The notes beneath the pieces were generated by a model, which was given only the letters and a program-made list of their open reading frames with translations, was not told where the DNA came from and did not search any database. The translations under genes and the position numbers were made by a program. Shown here in pieces: positions 45,806 through 56,764 of a DNA stretch of 64,000 nucleotides. This DNA is from Hyperoodon ampullatus (taxonomy: Eukaryota > Chordata > Mammalia > Artiodactyla > Ziphiidae), in NCBI GenBank assembly GCA_949752795.1, contig OX457064.1, positions 107,051,454-107,115,453 on the forward strand. Reading direction: 5' to 3'. Numbering within the stretch: the first letter of the stretch is position 1; every line of letters starts with the position of its first letter.

Positions 45806-47049
45806 TTGGGTTGGCCAAAAAGTGCCTTTGGTTTTTAAGTAAAAATAAAAGACATTTTACATTTTCACCAAGAACTTTATTGAACAATGTATTCACCCTT
45901 TTGTTCCACTACCTTCTGCCGTTTTTCAGGCAACTTCATTCCATCTTCCCAAAACTTTTTATCTTTTTGAGCAAAGAACTGTTCCAGGTACCTTTTACAA
46001 TCCTCCAGGGAATTGAAATTTTTTCCATTAAGAGAAGTTTGTAAGTGGAAATCCGAAGATGCAATGTCTGGTGAATATGGCAGATGAATCAGAACTTCCC
46101 AGCCAAGCTGTAAGTTTTTGCCTGGTCATCAAAGAAACACGCGGTCTTGCATTATCCTGCTGGAAGATTATGCATTTTCTGTTGACTAATTCTGGATGCT
46201 TTTCATCAAGTGCTGCTTTCAGTTGGTCTAATGGGAGCAGTACTTGTTGGAATTAATCGTTTGGAAGGAGCTCATAACGGAGGACTCCCTTCCAATCCCA
46301 CCATATACACAACATCACCTTTGGACAAAGACCGGCCCTTGGTGTGGTTGGTGGTGGTTCATTTCGCTTGCCCCACAATCTCTTCTGTTCCACATTATTG
46401 TACAGTATCCACTTGGCATCACCCGTCACAATTTGTTTTAACAGTGGATTTTTTTTTATGTTTCAGTAGAGAATCACGTGGAAATACAGTCAAAAAAGTT
46501 TTTTTCTCTTTACTTATGTGGAACCCAAACATCAAAGCAATGAACATAACCAAGCTGGTACAAATGATTTTCAGTGCTTAATTTGGATATTTTGAGTATG
46601 TCGGCTATCTCCCGTGTGGTATAACGTTGATTGTTCTCAATTAATGTCTCGATTTGATCGCTATCAACTTCAACTGGTCTACCCGACTGTGGAGCATCAT
46701 CCAGGGAGAAATCTACAGCACGATACTTTGCAGACCACTTTGATATGTTCGATCAGTCACAGCACCTTCTCCATATACTGCACAAATCTTTTTTTGCATT
46801 TCAGTTGCGTTTTTACCTTTCTTGAAATAAAGTGTAATATGCTGCAAATGTTGCTTTTTTCTTCCATCTTCAGTATTAAAATGGCTACACAAAAATTCAC
46901 CAATTTTGATAAGTCTTTTTAAAATGCACACTGATACGACAGCTGTCACATATAATCTGACAAAATTGTTTTGAATGATGTTAAAGACAACGAAGTGCTA
47001 CCAGAGCCATCTTACGGAAAAAGAAGAACGAATATTTTGGCCAACCCAA
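45806..47049 (-). mobile_element. Mariner DNA transposon, complete ends, inactive
   Basis: A 1,244-base element flanked by the TA target duplication (45804-45805 and 47050-47051). The inverted terminal repeats begin TTGGGTTGGCCAAAA on each end and stay similar for about 30 bases. It is the mariner type found in cattle and other cetartiodactyls. A full-length mariner is about 1.28 kb, so only small deletions have occurred. Mariners move by cut-and-paste and are thought to enter mammals by horizontal transfer. Confidence 0.95.
45877..46890 (-). pseudogene. Mariner transposase pseudogene
   Basis: The coding strand is minus. The start region lies at about 46877 and the expected stop (TAA) at 45877-45879, about 1 kb, compared with roughly 345 codons in intact mariners. 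The transposase would bind the inverted repeats through two helix-turn-helix motifs and cut with a DD34D active site. The N-terminal part reads in one frame (within 46713-46949) and then hits a stop at about 46713. The rest is recovered only by switching frames several times. A one-base shift near the start codon also breaks the beginning. It is not functional. Confidence 0.9.
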
Positions 47050-47051
47050 TA

Positions 47052-47269
47052 CACACTGCCAATCTCCAACTCCCTAACCATCCCTCCTCCCATCCTTCCC
47101 CTCTGGTAACCATAGTTCTACATCGAGGCCACTGATGAGATTTACACAAGCTGGAGTCAGGACGCAGGATGTCAGAGATTTCTCCCAGTTCACACCAGCG
47201 ACTTCTTCATAGGTCTGGCGTGGGCCCTGGGCACAGCGATCGGCTTACCTATCTCTTGGGTGGGCCCCG
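47052..47269. other. No recognised element
   Basis: Short unique stretch between the mariner and an L2 fragment. Confidence 0.4.
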
Positions 47270-47405
47270 CCCCACCTTGCACTGACCTGTGAGCTGCACA
47301 GGGCAGGGACCTCCGTCATCATCCCGGGCATCCTGCAGCCCGCTGCCCCGCACAGCACCGGCACCTGGCAGGCACTCGGCGTGGGTATTTACTGAATGAT
47401 ACGCA
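47270..47405 (+). repeat. L2 3' end fragment
   Basis: 'GAGCTGCACAGGGCAGGGAC', 'CACCGGCACCTGGCAGGCAC' + TCGGCGTGGGTATTTACTGAATGA match the L2 terminal region. Confidence 0.6.
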
Positions 47406-47859
47406 GAGCCATTAAATCCTTCATGTGGGGAGTGTCATGGCCAAGTCTGCGTTTTAGATAGATCGTCCGACTGCTTTAAAGAGGAACTGACCGATCTTTT
47501 TTGCACAGCAGTGGTCCTGGTAAAGACAAAGAGAAAGTTGGAAGGCAAGGGATAGATGAGATTTTTAAATCTGAGGTAAAATGACAAGAAACATAGTGTA
47601 TTGCTTTCTTTCAAGATCATCTGTTGGTTTTAACTTATCAATAGAATCCTCAAATATCTAATTAAGATATATTAAAGAAAAACCTTCAAGCTTCTTAATT
47701 CTACCTTTCCCCATTTCTCCTTTCTTTTTCTTCCTCTTCGTCACAAACTGGATGTTGTCTGACCCCAGTGTCATAAAATCGGGCCTGTATAGCAGCTCTC
47801 CATCATCAAAATGAAGAGACAAACGTTAGATCAGACCCGCGCAGATTCTGAGAGCACAA
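47406..47859. other. No recognised element; may include more ERVL sequence
   Basis: Pyrimidine-rich at 47700-47750. The last 50 bases could belong to the ERVL element that follows, but the match is too weak to claim. Confidence 0.35.
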
Positions 47860-48960
47860 GTATGCTGCATGAGCAAGTGGCTGAGCTCCCCCGGCACCTG
47901 CGCTGCAGCATCTCATCCCACACCCGAGGCCTCGGGAAGAGTATCCAGTGACCAGCTGAGTTAGGAATGAAAAGCTCAGGCCTCTTGTGTGAATGGTCGT
48001 GTACGATAGGCTGGTACCACCCAAAACTGGGCAGCTGGAGCCCTGCAGCCCCGTACAGGCTGCTCTGAAGGACAGTGGTTAAGGGAAATCCTCCTAGCAG
48101 GCAGAACTTCAGGTAAAGCATCTCGTTGTTCATTCTGCCCAGAAGGAAATATGGCCAGAGCTTTCCCGAGCAGTGGCTATCCATTTGGCTGGATGGTCAA
48201 AGATTTGGAAGGAATACACTTGGAAAGGTGACAACAGGGTGTGAGGAAACACGTGGAGAGACCTCTCCAATGGACACAGAGTGTGAGCGTATCTGTGTCT
48301 CGTGGGAAGGCTTGGCAAATGGCAGCTTCATCAGAGAAGGACTGGATGGGCTTCGTGAATGTCCGACAGCCTCTTTCCCAGTCGCCATGGCCGTGTCACA
48401 TGGACTCTTGAACAGGGGGGCTACAGCACCAAAAATGGAGGTTATTCTTGGGCTCAGCAGCGTGGACGTCCACTCACAGAGGCTGCTGTGGCTGCGGCTA
48501 CCCTGAGTCCCACATTGCCAGCAGCAGAGGCCATCGCTGAGTCCTTGGGAGGTACCAGACCCCAGGGAGACCATTTGCCCCCTGACAGCGGGTTGATAGC
48601 ATTTCCATCATGGGAGAGGTAGGTCTGTCTGCTCTCTGGAATAGACAGGTACTCTAGACAGAGATTTGCTTTCCCTCCCCACAATGCTTTTGCCAAAATT
48701 GCCGTCCATGGAATTAGGCAATACTTTTTTCATCAACAGATATTCCATGTAACACTGCTTCTGACCAGGGAACTCATCTGATGGCAAATACCGTGTGGCA
48801 GTCGTCTCCTGTCTGTGAAATTCACTGCTCCTACCATCTTCTCCATTCTTCTGAAGCAGCTGCCTAGTGGAATGGTAGCCTTGTAGGGCTGGGGTAACAA
48901 CCTCCCAACTGTGCTGTATGCTCTGAATCAGTGGCCCAAATAAGGTTCAAAGTTCAGCTC
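47860..48960 (+). pseudogene. Endogenous retrovirus ERVL pol fragment (RNase H to integrase), broken
   Basis: The nucleotide order follows the class III ERVL pol gene in sense. The RNase H part is at about 47900-48420 ('GTGTGAATGGTCGTGTACGA', 'GGCTGGATGGTCAAAGATTT'). Integrase begins at about 48430 and includes its zinc-binding region (near 'CACATTGCCAGCAGCAGAGG') and catalytic core ('GGAATAGACAGGTACTCTAG', 'GAACTCATCTGATGGCAAAT', 'GTATGCTCTGAATCAGTGGC'). The enzyme once cut RNA-DNA hybrids and joined viral DNA to the genome. It is degraded: the matching frame changes several times, stops interrupt it, and sections are missing in the integrase C-terminal half. No gag, env or LTR is recognisable next to it. 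ERVL elements are ancient in placental mammals. Confidence 0.85.
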
Positions 48961-48964
48961 AGGC

Positions 48965-49195
48965 ATTGCCCCAGGAAATCTTTCCTGAGTCAGACCTCCT
49001 CAAATGCACATGTCCTCGGACTGAGCAGGGTTCTCACAAATCACGTTATATCCCTTTATCATAATCATTACTACACTTTACTAACATTATCTGCCTACAT
49101 ATTTTCCTCTTCCTACCCTAAAATTTAAAATGCTCAAGGAAGTGGTGCCTGACATAGACAACATTTCATAAATATGTGTTAAATTGATTGTATCT
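48965..49195 (+). repeat. L2 3' end fragment
   Basis: 'CAGGAAATCTTTCCTGAGTC', then TAATCATTACTACACTTTAC and 'GCCTGACATAGACAACATTT' + CATAAATATGTGTTAAATTGATTG fit L2. Confidence 0.55.
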
Positions 49196-49524
49196 AGCAT
49201 TATACTTATAGATAATTCTGCAGCCATTTCAAAAAGATTATACACACCGACCAGATACATGGGGTTCAATACCTCACCTTACTCCTTCATTCAGGCAAAA
49301 CAGGACAGTTAACAGCTTCCTTTCTAACTACAAAACGTCTCTGCATCAGTGTCATAGGCTCCATCAAAGTACTCACGTGCACACAAATTACACATTCTAC
49401 CTTTTCCCTTGTATCCCAGGCTGATAATAGGTAAGATATAGAATATTCACGTATAGAGGTTTCAGTAGCTTAGGGGTAAAGGTAGCAGTAAAAAATCATG
49501 AAGAAAATATTACATATCAAGTTT
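49196..49524. other. No recognised element
   Basis: AT-rich unique sequence. Confidence 0.4.
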
Positions 49525-49716
49525 GTAGGCTTCAGCTAAAGCAGTAATTATTGGGAAATCTTTAGCCTTAAATGTATATGTTAGAAAAGAAGAAAGCTGA
49601 AAATAAATGAGGTAACCATCACAAAAAGAAAAAATGTAAACTAAAGAAGATAGAGAAAGAAATAATAAAGGGCTGAAAGTAATGCGATAAAAACAAACAT
49701 TCAATAAAGAAGATCA

Positions 49717-49920
49717 GGGCTTCCCTGGTGGTGCAGTGGTTGAGAGTCCGCCTGCCGATGCAGGGGACATGGGTTCGTGCCCCGGTCCGGGAAGATCCCA
49801 CATGCCGCGGAGCGGCTGGCCCCGTGAGCCATGGCCACTGAGCCTGCGCGTCCGGAGCCTGTGCTCCGTAACGGGAGAGGCCACAACAGTGAGAGGCCCG
49901 CGTACCGCAAAAAAAAAAAA
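49717..49920 (+). repeat. CHR-2 type SINE
   Basis: Starts GGGCTTCCCTGGTGGTGCAG and ends CGCGTACCGC + A12. Short target-site duplication AAGATCA at 49710-49716 and 49919-49925. Near consensus. Confidence 0.93.
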
Positions 49921-50119
49921 GATCAAAGGCCAAAATTTGCTTTTTGAAGTAATTAGTGAAGTTGATAAGTTTCTGACCTGAGCAAGGATTTAGAGAAGAT
50001 GAACAAATAGCCAATATCAGGAGTGAAAAAAGGGACACCACTAGAGACACTTTAGGAATTATAAAGATAATGTTATGAACAACTTTATGCCTATAAAATT
50101 GAAAATTTAGAACAAAGTT

Positions 50120-50340
50120 GTTTTTTTTTTTGTTTGTTTTTTTTTTTTGCGGTACGCGGGCCTCTCACTGCTGTGGCCTCTCCCGTTGCGGAGCACAGGC
50201 TCCGGACGCGCAGGCCCAGCGGCCATGGCTCACGGGCCCAGCCGCTCCGCGGCATGTGGGATCCTCCCAGACCGGGGCACGAACCCACGTCCCCTGCATC
50301 GGCAGGCGGACTCGCAACCACTGCGCCACCAGGGAAGCCC
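50120..50340 (-). repeat. CHR-2 type SINE
   Basis: Antisense: T-rich tail with one GTTTG interruption, then 'GCGGTACGCGGGCCTCTCAC', ending CCACCAGGGAAGCCC. The perfect 11-base target-site duplication AGAACAAAGTT lies at 50109-50119 and 50341-50351. Its head-to-head partner lies 200 bases upstream. Confidence 0.95.
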
Positions 50341-53335
50341 AGAACAAAGTTTTTAATTCCTTGAAAAATATAATAAACTGACTCAAGAAATAAAGCAAAG
50401 CCTAAATCATTCTATAATAATTAATGAAATTAAATCAACAGCTTTTCCCACTAAAAAAAGGCCATACTCAAGTGGTTTTATAAGTGACTTTTATCAAACT
50501 TTCAAGGAACAGATCACTAATCCCTTAACAAAATAGGAATAGAGGGGGAATGTTTGTCCAGATAAGGAATACCTGCCAAAATCTGCATCAAAGGTCACTT
50601 CAGTGGTGAAACATTAGAAGCATTTCTTTTACTATCATCACAAATGAAACAATGACACCGCAATCTCTTACTGTCAATATTGGACAAGAGGTATAGCTTG
50701 CACAGTAAGAAAAGAAAAAGAAATTAAAGGCATGAGAATTGGAAAGGAACGGATTTCATTATTTACAGATGATACAACTGTCCAGAAGACCCAAAGAATA
50801 TTCAGACAAATTATTGAAAATAGAGTTTATCAGAATAGCTTACCATACAATCCATATACAATAATCAATGTCATTTCTTGACCAGTGACAGAAAAGAAAA
50901 TCAAAAAATTTTAATACCATTCAAATAGCAAAAAAAACCTTTATAAATCACAAGGTATGGGTCTGACATCAGATGGGTAAAACCTACATGGAGACATTTT
51001 ATAAAGTTTTATTGAAAGGCATTTAAAAAGAACTACAAAACAAATGCAGAGCGATACTATGTTTATGCACAGAAAGACTCAATATCATGCTGAGTTCTCC
51101 CCCAACCAGATGTACCAGATAACTCCACATATATCTAGAGTATTTAAGATGGTGGCACAGCTATAGACAACAAACCAATGGAAAAGAATAGGAATTACAG
51201 AATTAAACCCATGTATATATGGAAAGTTTATATAAAACAGAGACAGTTCTGTATACCATTGAAGAAAGGATAGCTATTTATTAAATGGTCCTGGGAAAAT
51301 TAAGTGTCTTTAGTGAAAAAAAAAATATATATATATATATCAGACTGGATCTCTACATTATATCATACACAAAACTCAAGTCCAGGTAAATCAAAGGCAG
51401 TATAGGTGAATATCTTTATGATCCTAGGGTAGAGAAATTTCTCTTAAACAGAAGACAAAAAGCACTAACTATAAAGAGAAAGCTTGATAAATTGGGCTAC
51501 ATTAAAATTAAGAGCTTCTTTTTGTCAAAAAAGAATATAAAGAAAATGAAAAATAAGCCCCAAACTGGGATATTAGCAACACATCTAACTGACAAAGGAC
51601 CTATATTCAGAATATATAAAGTACTACATATGAACATACTAGGTAAAGGTAAATGACATTAAATAAATAGAAAAAGACATGATCAGGGATTTCACAGAAG
51701 AGGAAATAACAAAGTTATCATATGAAAAGTTCTTCTACCTGAGTAATCAGGAAAATTCAAACTAAGACTATGATGGGGTCACACGTTACACTTACTAGAT
51801 TTAAGAAGCTTAACAATGCCAAATATTAGAGACACTGGCTTGGAGAGAACTTTACACGCCACTCTTGGGAATATACATTATTGTAACCACTATGAAATCA
51901 CTATAAAAAGCATTTTGACATTGTTTAATAAAGTTGGACACTTACATACCTTACCTAGGAATTTTATTATTAGGTATATACCCTAGAAAAATTCTTGTAT
52001 CTCTATACCAGGGAACCTGTGTAGAAATGTTTAGAGCAGCCCTAAGTCTAATAAAAAATAAACTAGGAGAAACCTGAATGTCCACTGACTGGAGAATGAA
52101 TAAACAAATTGATGTATAAACGTGACACAGTAGCAGTGAAGAAAAAAAAATAGATGACCTACAACTGTAGGCAACAGTGTGGATGAATCTAAAAAACATA
52201 ACATTAAATTTTAAAAAGTCCTAGAAGATAATATTAAGTATGAGACCATTTGTATAAAGCTGAAAAATAAGGGGGGAAATGTAAACATATTGTTGAGGAT
52301 ATGAAACATATAGAATAAAACTGTATAAACAAAAGCAAGGAAATGATAAACACCAAATTCAGAATGGTGGGTTACCTCTGTAAGAGAATCCCTATGATGG
52401 AATGAAAAAGGTACAGACGTACATGCAAGGCAGTGGTGATCTTCTAGTCCCTACATTAGGGTGTGGGTTCAAATATTACCTTATTACACTTTCACATATA
52501 TTCACATATAATATATAAGAGAAAGAAACTCTACCTTATCTAATACCAAACCCAGGCAAACAGAGTACAAGAAAACCACACAACAATATCCCTCATGAAC
52601 ACAGATGCAAAAATTCCCCGCAAAATATGAGCAGATTGAATCTAGCAATACAAAGAAAAGAATAATACTCCATTGTCAGGTGGGGAGGTGGGGATTATTC
52701 CAGGAATGCAAGGCTGCTTCAACATTCAAAAATCAATCAATGTAATGCATCATATAAACAGACAAAAGAAGACAAACCACATGATCATATGAATTGGTGC
52801 AGGAAAGCACCTAACAAAATTCAACATCAACTCATGATAAAATACTCAGAAAACTGGGAATAAAGGGAAATCCCTTAATCTGATAAGGGGCATCTACCAG
52901 AAAAAAAAAAAAACTAGAACTAACATTATATAAACATCATATTGCAGGTCCTAGCCAATTCAATGTGGCAAAAAAGAAAAATAAAAGGCATACAACAATT
53001 TTCCCTGTTCTCAGATGCCATGATTATAGAAATCCCAAAGGTTCTACAAAACAAGCTTCTAAAACTAATAAGTGAGCTTAGCAAGTTTGTAGGATACAAA
53101 GTCAACCCACAAAAATCATGTTTTTGTATATAAGCAATAAGAATTAGAAACATTTTTAAATAGTAACATTTATACTAGTTCCAAATATCATACATTTAGG
53201 TATGAAAACTGTAAAACCTGTTTAAAGAAAGGAAGGAAGATCTAATTAAAAGGGGAGACATAACAATGTTCATGGGTTGGAAGACTCTTCAATCAACCTA
53301 CAGGTTTAATGCGATTCCAGTCAAAATCCCAGCAG

Positions 53336-53631
53336 GGCTTCCCTGGTGGCGCAGTGGTTAAGAATCCACCTGCCAATGCAGGGGACACGGGTTCAAGCCC
53401 TGGTCCGGGAAGATCCCACACACCGCGAAGCAGCTAAGTCCATGCACCACAACTACTGAGCCTGTGCACCTAGAGCCCGTGCTCTGCAACAAGAGAAGCC
53501 ACCACAATGAGAATCCCGTGCACCGCAACGAACAGTAGCCCCCACTCACTGCAACTAGAGAAAGCCTGCGCACAGCAACAAAGACCCAATGTGGCAAAAA
53601 AAAAATAAAATAAAATAAATATATTTTTTTA
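53336..53631 (+). repeat. CHR-1 type SINE, nested in L1
   Basis: Starts GGCTTCCCTGGTGGCGCAGT, has CACAACTACTGAGCC and 'GCAACAAAGACCCAATGTGG', and a tail of AAAATAAAATAAATATA. The perfect 13-base target-site duplication AAAATCCCAGCAG lies at 53323-53335 and 53632-53644. Confidence 0.95.
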
Positions 53632-54180
53632 AAAATCCCAGCAGAACTTTTGTGTATACATTCAAGCTGATTCAAAAATTGATAGGGAAAGACAAAGGAT
53701 CTAAAATAGCCAAACAGCTGAAAAGAAGAGCAAACTTGGAGGACCCCCACTAACCAATTTTAAGAATTATTATAAAGCTACAGCAATCAAGACAGTATGG
53801 TACTGGCAAAGGAATAGAAGAAACATATCAGTGGAACAGAATAGAGAGTTCAAAAACAGACCCACACAAATATGGCCATTTGATCTTTGACAGAGAGGCA
53901 AAGGCAATTAGTAGAAAATGGATAGTCTTTTCAACAAAGGAGCAGTCTTTGTGACCTGGAGTTAGGTAGAGATTTTTTAGATATGACGCCAAAAGCACAA
54001 TCCATGGAAATAAAAGTTGATGAATTGGACTTCATCAAAATTAGAAATGTTTGCTCTGCAAAGGCACTGTTAAGAAAACAAAAAGATACGCTATAGACTG
54101 GGGGGCAATATCTGTAAATCACTTATCCACCAAAAGACTTGTATCCAGAAAATACAATGAATTCAAGCAACCCTTTTTTT

Positions 54181-54364
54181 TTTCAACATCTTTATTGGAG
54201 TATAATGGCTTCACAATGCTGTTAGTTTCTGCTGTACAACAAAGTGAGTCAGCTATACGTATACATATATCCCCATATCCCCTCCCTCTTGCGTCTCCCT
54301 CCCACCCTCCCTATCCCACCCCTCTAGGTGGTCACAGAGCACGCAAGGAGCTGATCTCCCTGTG
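54181..54364 (-). repeat. L1 3' end, antisense, nested in old L1
   Basis: 'CAACATCTTTATTGGAGTAT', 'GCTGTACAACAAAGTGAGTC' and 'CTCCCTCTTGCGTCTCCCTC', ending at 'GAGCTGATCTCCCTGTG'. Target-site duplication GCAACCCTTTTTTTT at 54167 onward and 54365 onward. The insert is only about 190 bases. Confidence 0.92.
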
Positions 54365-55150
54365 GCAACCCTTTTTTTTAACGGGCGAAAGAACAGACAC
54401 TTCACCAAAGAGAATATGCAGGTGGAAAATAAGCACCCGAAAAGGTTCTCAACACCATTCTCCATCTGGGGAAATTCAAACCACGATGGAATGGCACCAC
54501 CTGCATTACGAGGATGGCTACTAGGAGGAGGAGGAGAAGCTGACAGCAGCCCGAGCTGGCGAGGATGCGAAGCAACGAGAACTCTCCCACATGCACGCTG
54601 ACAGCGTCGTGTGAAGTGAAACACACTTACACAGGACCCCCCACTCCTAGATATCTATCCAAGAAAAATGAAAACATATGATCACGCAAAAACCAGTATA
54701 TGAATGTTTATAGTGGCTTTATCCATAGTTGCCGAAAACTGAAATCAACCCAAATGCCCATTAACCTGTGAATGGATTAACAAAGTGAGACACACTCACA
54801 AATCGGTACATGTCTCAGCAATAAAAAGGAACTTTGGATGCATGTCACAACACGAATGAATCTCAACAGCATTATGCTAAGGGGGAAAGCCAGACTCAAA
54901 AGGTCACATACGGCGTGATTTCATGTATATGACATTCCGGAGTAGGCAAAACTGGGGGGACAGAAAGTAGATGAGTGGCTGCTGGGGACAAAGGGAAGGG
55001 ATGGATTACAAGTGGACGGAAGGAGACATTTTGTGCTGGTAGGTATGTTGTTCATCTTGATTTTGGTGGTGGTTACGTGAGTGTTTGTGTTTGTCAAACA
55101 CAATCAAAAAGGGGTGTGAATTTTTTACCTCAATATACTTGACTTTAAAA

Positions 55151-56764
55151 ATATTCTAGGTATAGAAATATAAATGTAAAGGAAAGTTATTGCTTCAAAC
55201 AGGAAACGAAGGGAATGCCGATAAATAAAGGTATGCCTGCATAAACTCTGGTACACCCATACCATGTATTATTTTGTTGCTATTAATAATATTTGTAATA
55301 TGCAAGCTTGAATTTCCTACCAATCATTTAGTCTACAGATGCAGATTGAGCAGCAGAGCTAAACTTCTTTTAAGAGAATCATAATGTAGAAGAGAGAGGG
55401 TTAAGTGCATCCAAATGTCCTACATCCCAAACCTTTTTCTTTTACCTTTTTATTGATCTGAGCCATTGCTCGTTAAAACCAGAGAGGAAATGGAAGTACA
55501 GAGCATCCCAGAAAACAATTAATTTACCTCCCAGTATAATCAACCCAAGCTCAATAAAAAGAATCTGAAACCAAATGTTCAGATGAAGATTATATGCCTT
55601 TGTTTTCCATCCAGTTTTTATGGTGTTTGAACAAGGATTTTTTTTTAAAGCCTTGACTTTCAAAAGGTCACATGCGCAACATTTCCCTAAATCTTTGTCT
55701 AGTCTCACAACAAGGCGAGTTTCCTTAATGCTGCCGCCAATCAGGTAAAAGCCAGGCCGAGGGGAAAGTTAAATAAAAAGCTATCTCAAATAGCATTTTT
55801 AAAAGGCAAACATCAACCTTGTAAGTATTAAAAGCACGTTCTAAAATCCGCTCTGATGACAGTTTAAGAAAGCCGCTTTTATGTGCGGGGAGCCCTGCGG
55901 TGCAAGGTCTTTTTAAATGCGAGTGTTTACCTAAAATACCGGCAAGGGCCAGATCTGTCCTTGAAGAGGCGCCTTCAGATGGCACCCAGGGAGCTCAGCC
56001 TTGAACTAATAAACTGCCCCACACCTTTGTCTCGCCCGAGAAAGACCCAGGTCCGCTCTCTCACAAGAACGTACAAGCCTCTTTAAAGGACTTGGGTTTT
56101 TCACTCTGCGTCTCTGTACTTGTTGATTTAGAGTTTCTATGAGTGACAATGCACATCACTGGGGTTTTTTTTAACTGTCATCTGTGCTACTGAGTGTACT
56201 TTGACTCAGATCAAAGTTGAAAGCTTCTAGAAAGATACACAAACCACAGTGTGACAAATAGCATGCTGTGTTTGACCCAGCAAACAATAAATTACTTTCA
56301 TCAATCCAGGTAAAGAATCCCATGTTTTCAATGCTAATTCTGAGGTCTGAAATGATAGAACTCTACTGCATTCTCAAAGTGCGAAGAGCTTTAAATAATA
56401 AGGAAAAGACATAAATAAAACTCACATACTACAAGCGCTGAAATTTCCATTGTTCAGAGAACTGTGATTTCAATCTGCTGTTGTCTGAAACCCAGTTGTA
56501 AAGTTTAAACTAATTAGCATAAGTTCAAATAAAACAAGTTAATTTGCCTCTATTTTCATAGTTGAAAAATAATTTGTAGTGTATCTGTGCCCAACCAGCC
56601 GGTATAGAAGCAAGACTTCCATACATCGGCAACACTACACAGCCTAGCTCTCTCCCGCATGGACTTTTACCACAAGGGACGCTTTGATAAGGACTGGCCA
56701 TCAATTTCATGGGGACAGAAACACGAGCTTTGCCTGGTTGTACATTACACCACCTGTAACCACT
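55151..56764. other. Repeat-free block, candidate conserved enhancer region
   Basis: About 1.6 kb without a recognisable repeat between L1 and MIR. Composition is balanced, CpG is rare, and many short AT-rich homeobox/SOX/FOX-type words occur ('AGCAAACAATAAATTACTTT', 'AACTAATTAGCATAAGTTCA'). The block has no credible exon. This is the least repeat-disturbed long stretch in the second half of the window. Confidence 0.4.
56198..56217. promoter_or_regulatory. Palindromic TCF/LEF pair over an AP-1 site
   Basis: ACTTTGA (56198-56204) and its exact reverse complement TCAAAGT (56211-56217) are separated by six bases. TCF/LEF proteins bind CTTTGA/TCAAAG cores. A perfect AP-1 word TGACTCA lies at 56202-56208, overlapping the left arm. 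The arrangement is seen in the sequence; binding is inferred. Confidence 0.3.

Larger units (their letters stand above)
49525..52525 (+). repeat. Old L1M body with two nested CHR-2 SINEs
   Basis: Runs from inside ORF2 ('CTTCAGCTAAAGCAGTAATT', 'ATGTTAGAAAAGAAGAAAGC') through the reverse-transcriptase region (50700-50800, 'GGATTTCATTATTTACAGAT' + GATACAACTG) to a long L1M 3' UTR ('GAATGGTGGGTTACCTCTGT', 'TACCTTATTACACTTTCACA'). It is badly degraded by stops and deletions. A short (AT)n lies at about 51325-51340. Confidence 0.75.
52526..55150 (+). repeat. Second old L1M body with nested SINE and L1
   Basis: ORF2 from the reverse transcriptase region ('CCTCATGAACACAGATGCAA', 'GGAATGCAAGGCTGCTTCAA') through the C-terminal region ('CAATCAAGACAGTATGGTAC', 'TAAAAGTTGATGAATTGGAC') to a 3' UTR with 'GGGAAGGGATGGATTACAAG'. 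It is interrupted by a CHR-1 SINE (53336-53631) and an antisense L1 3' end (54181-54364). No frame is intact. Confidence 0.8.
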
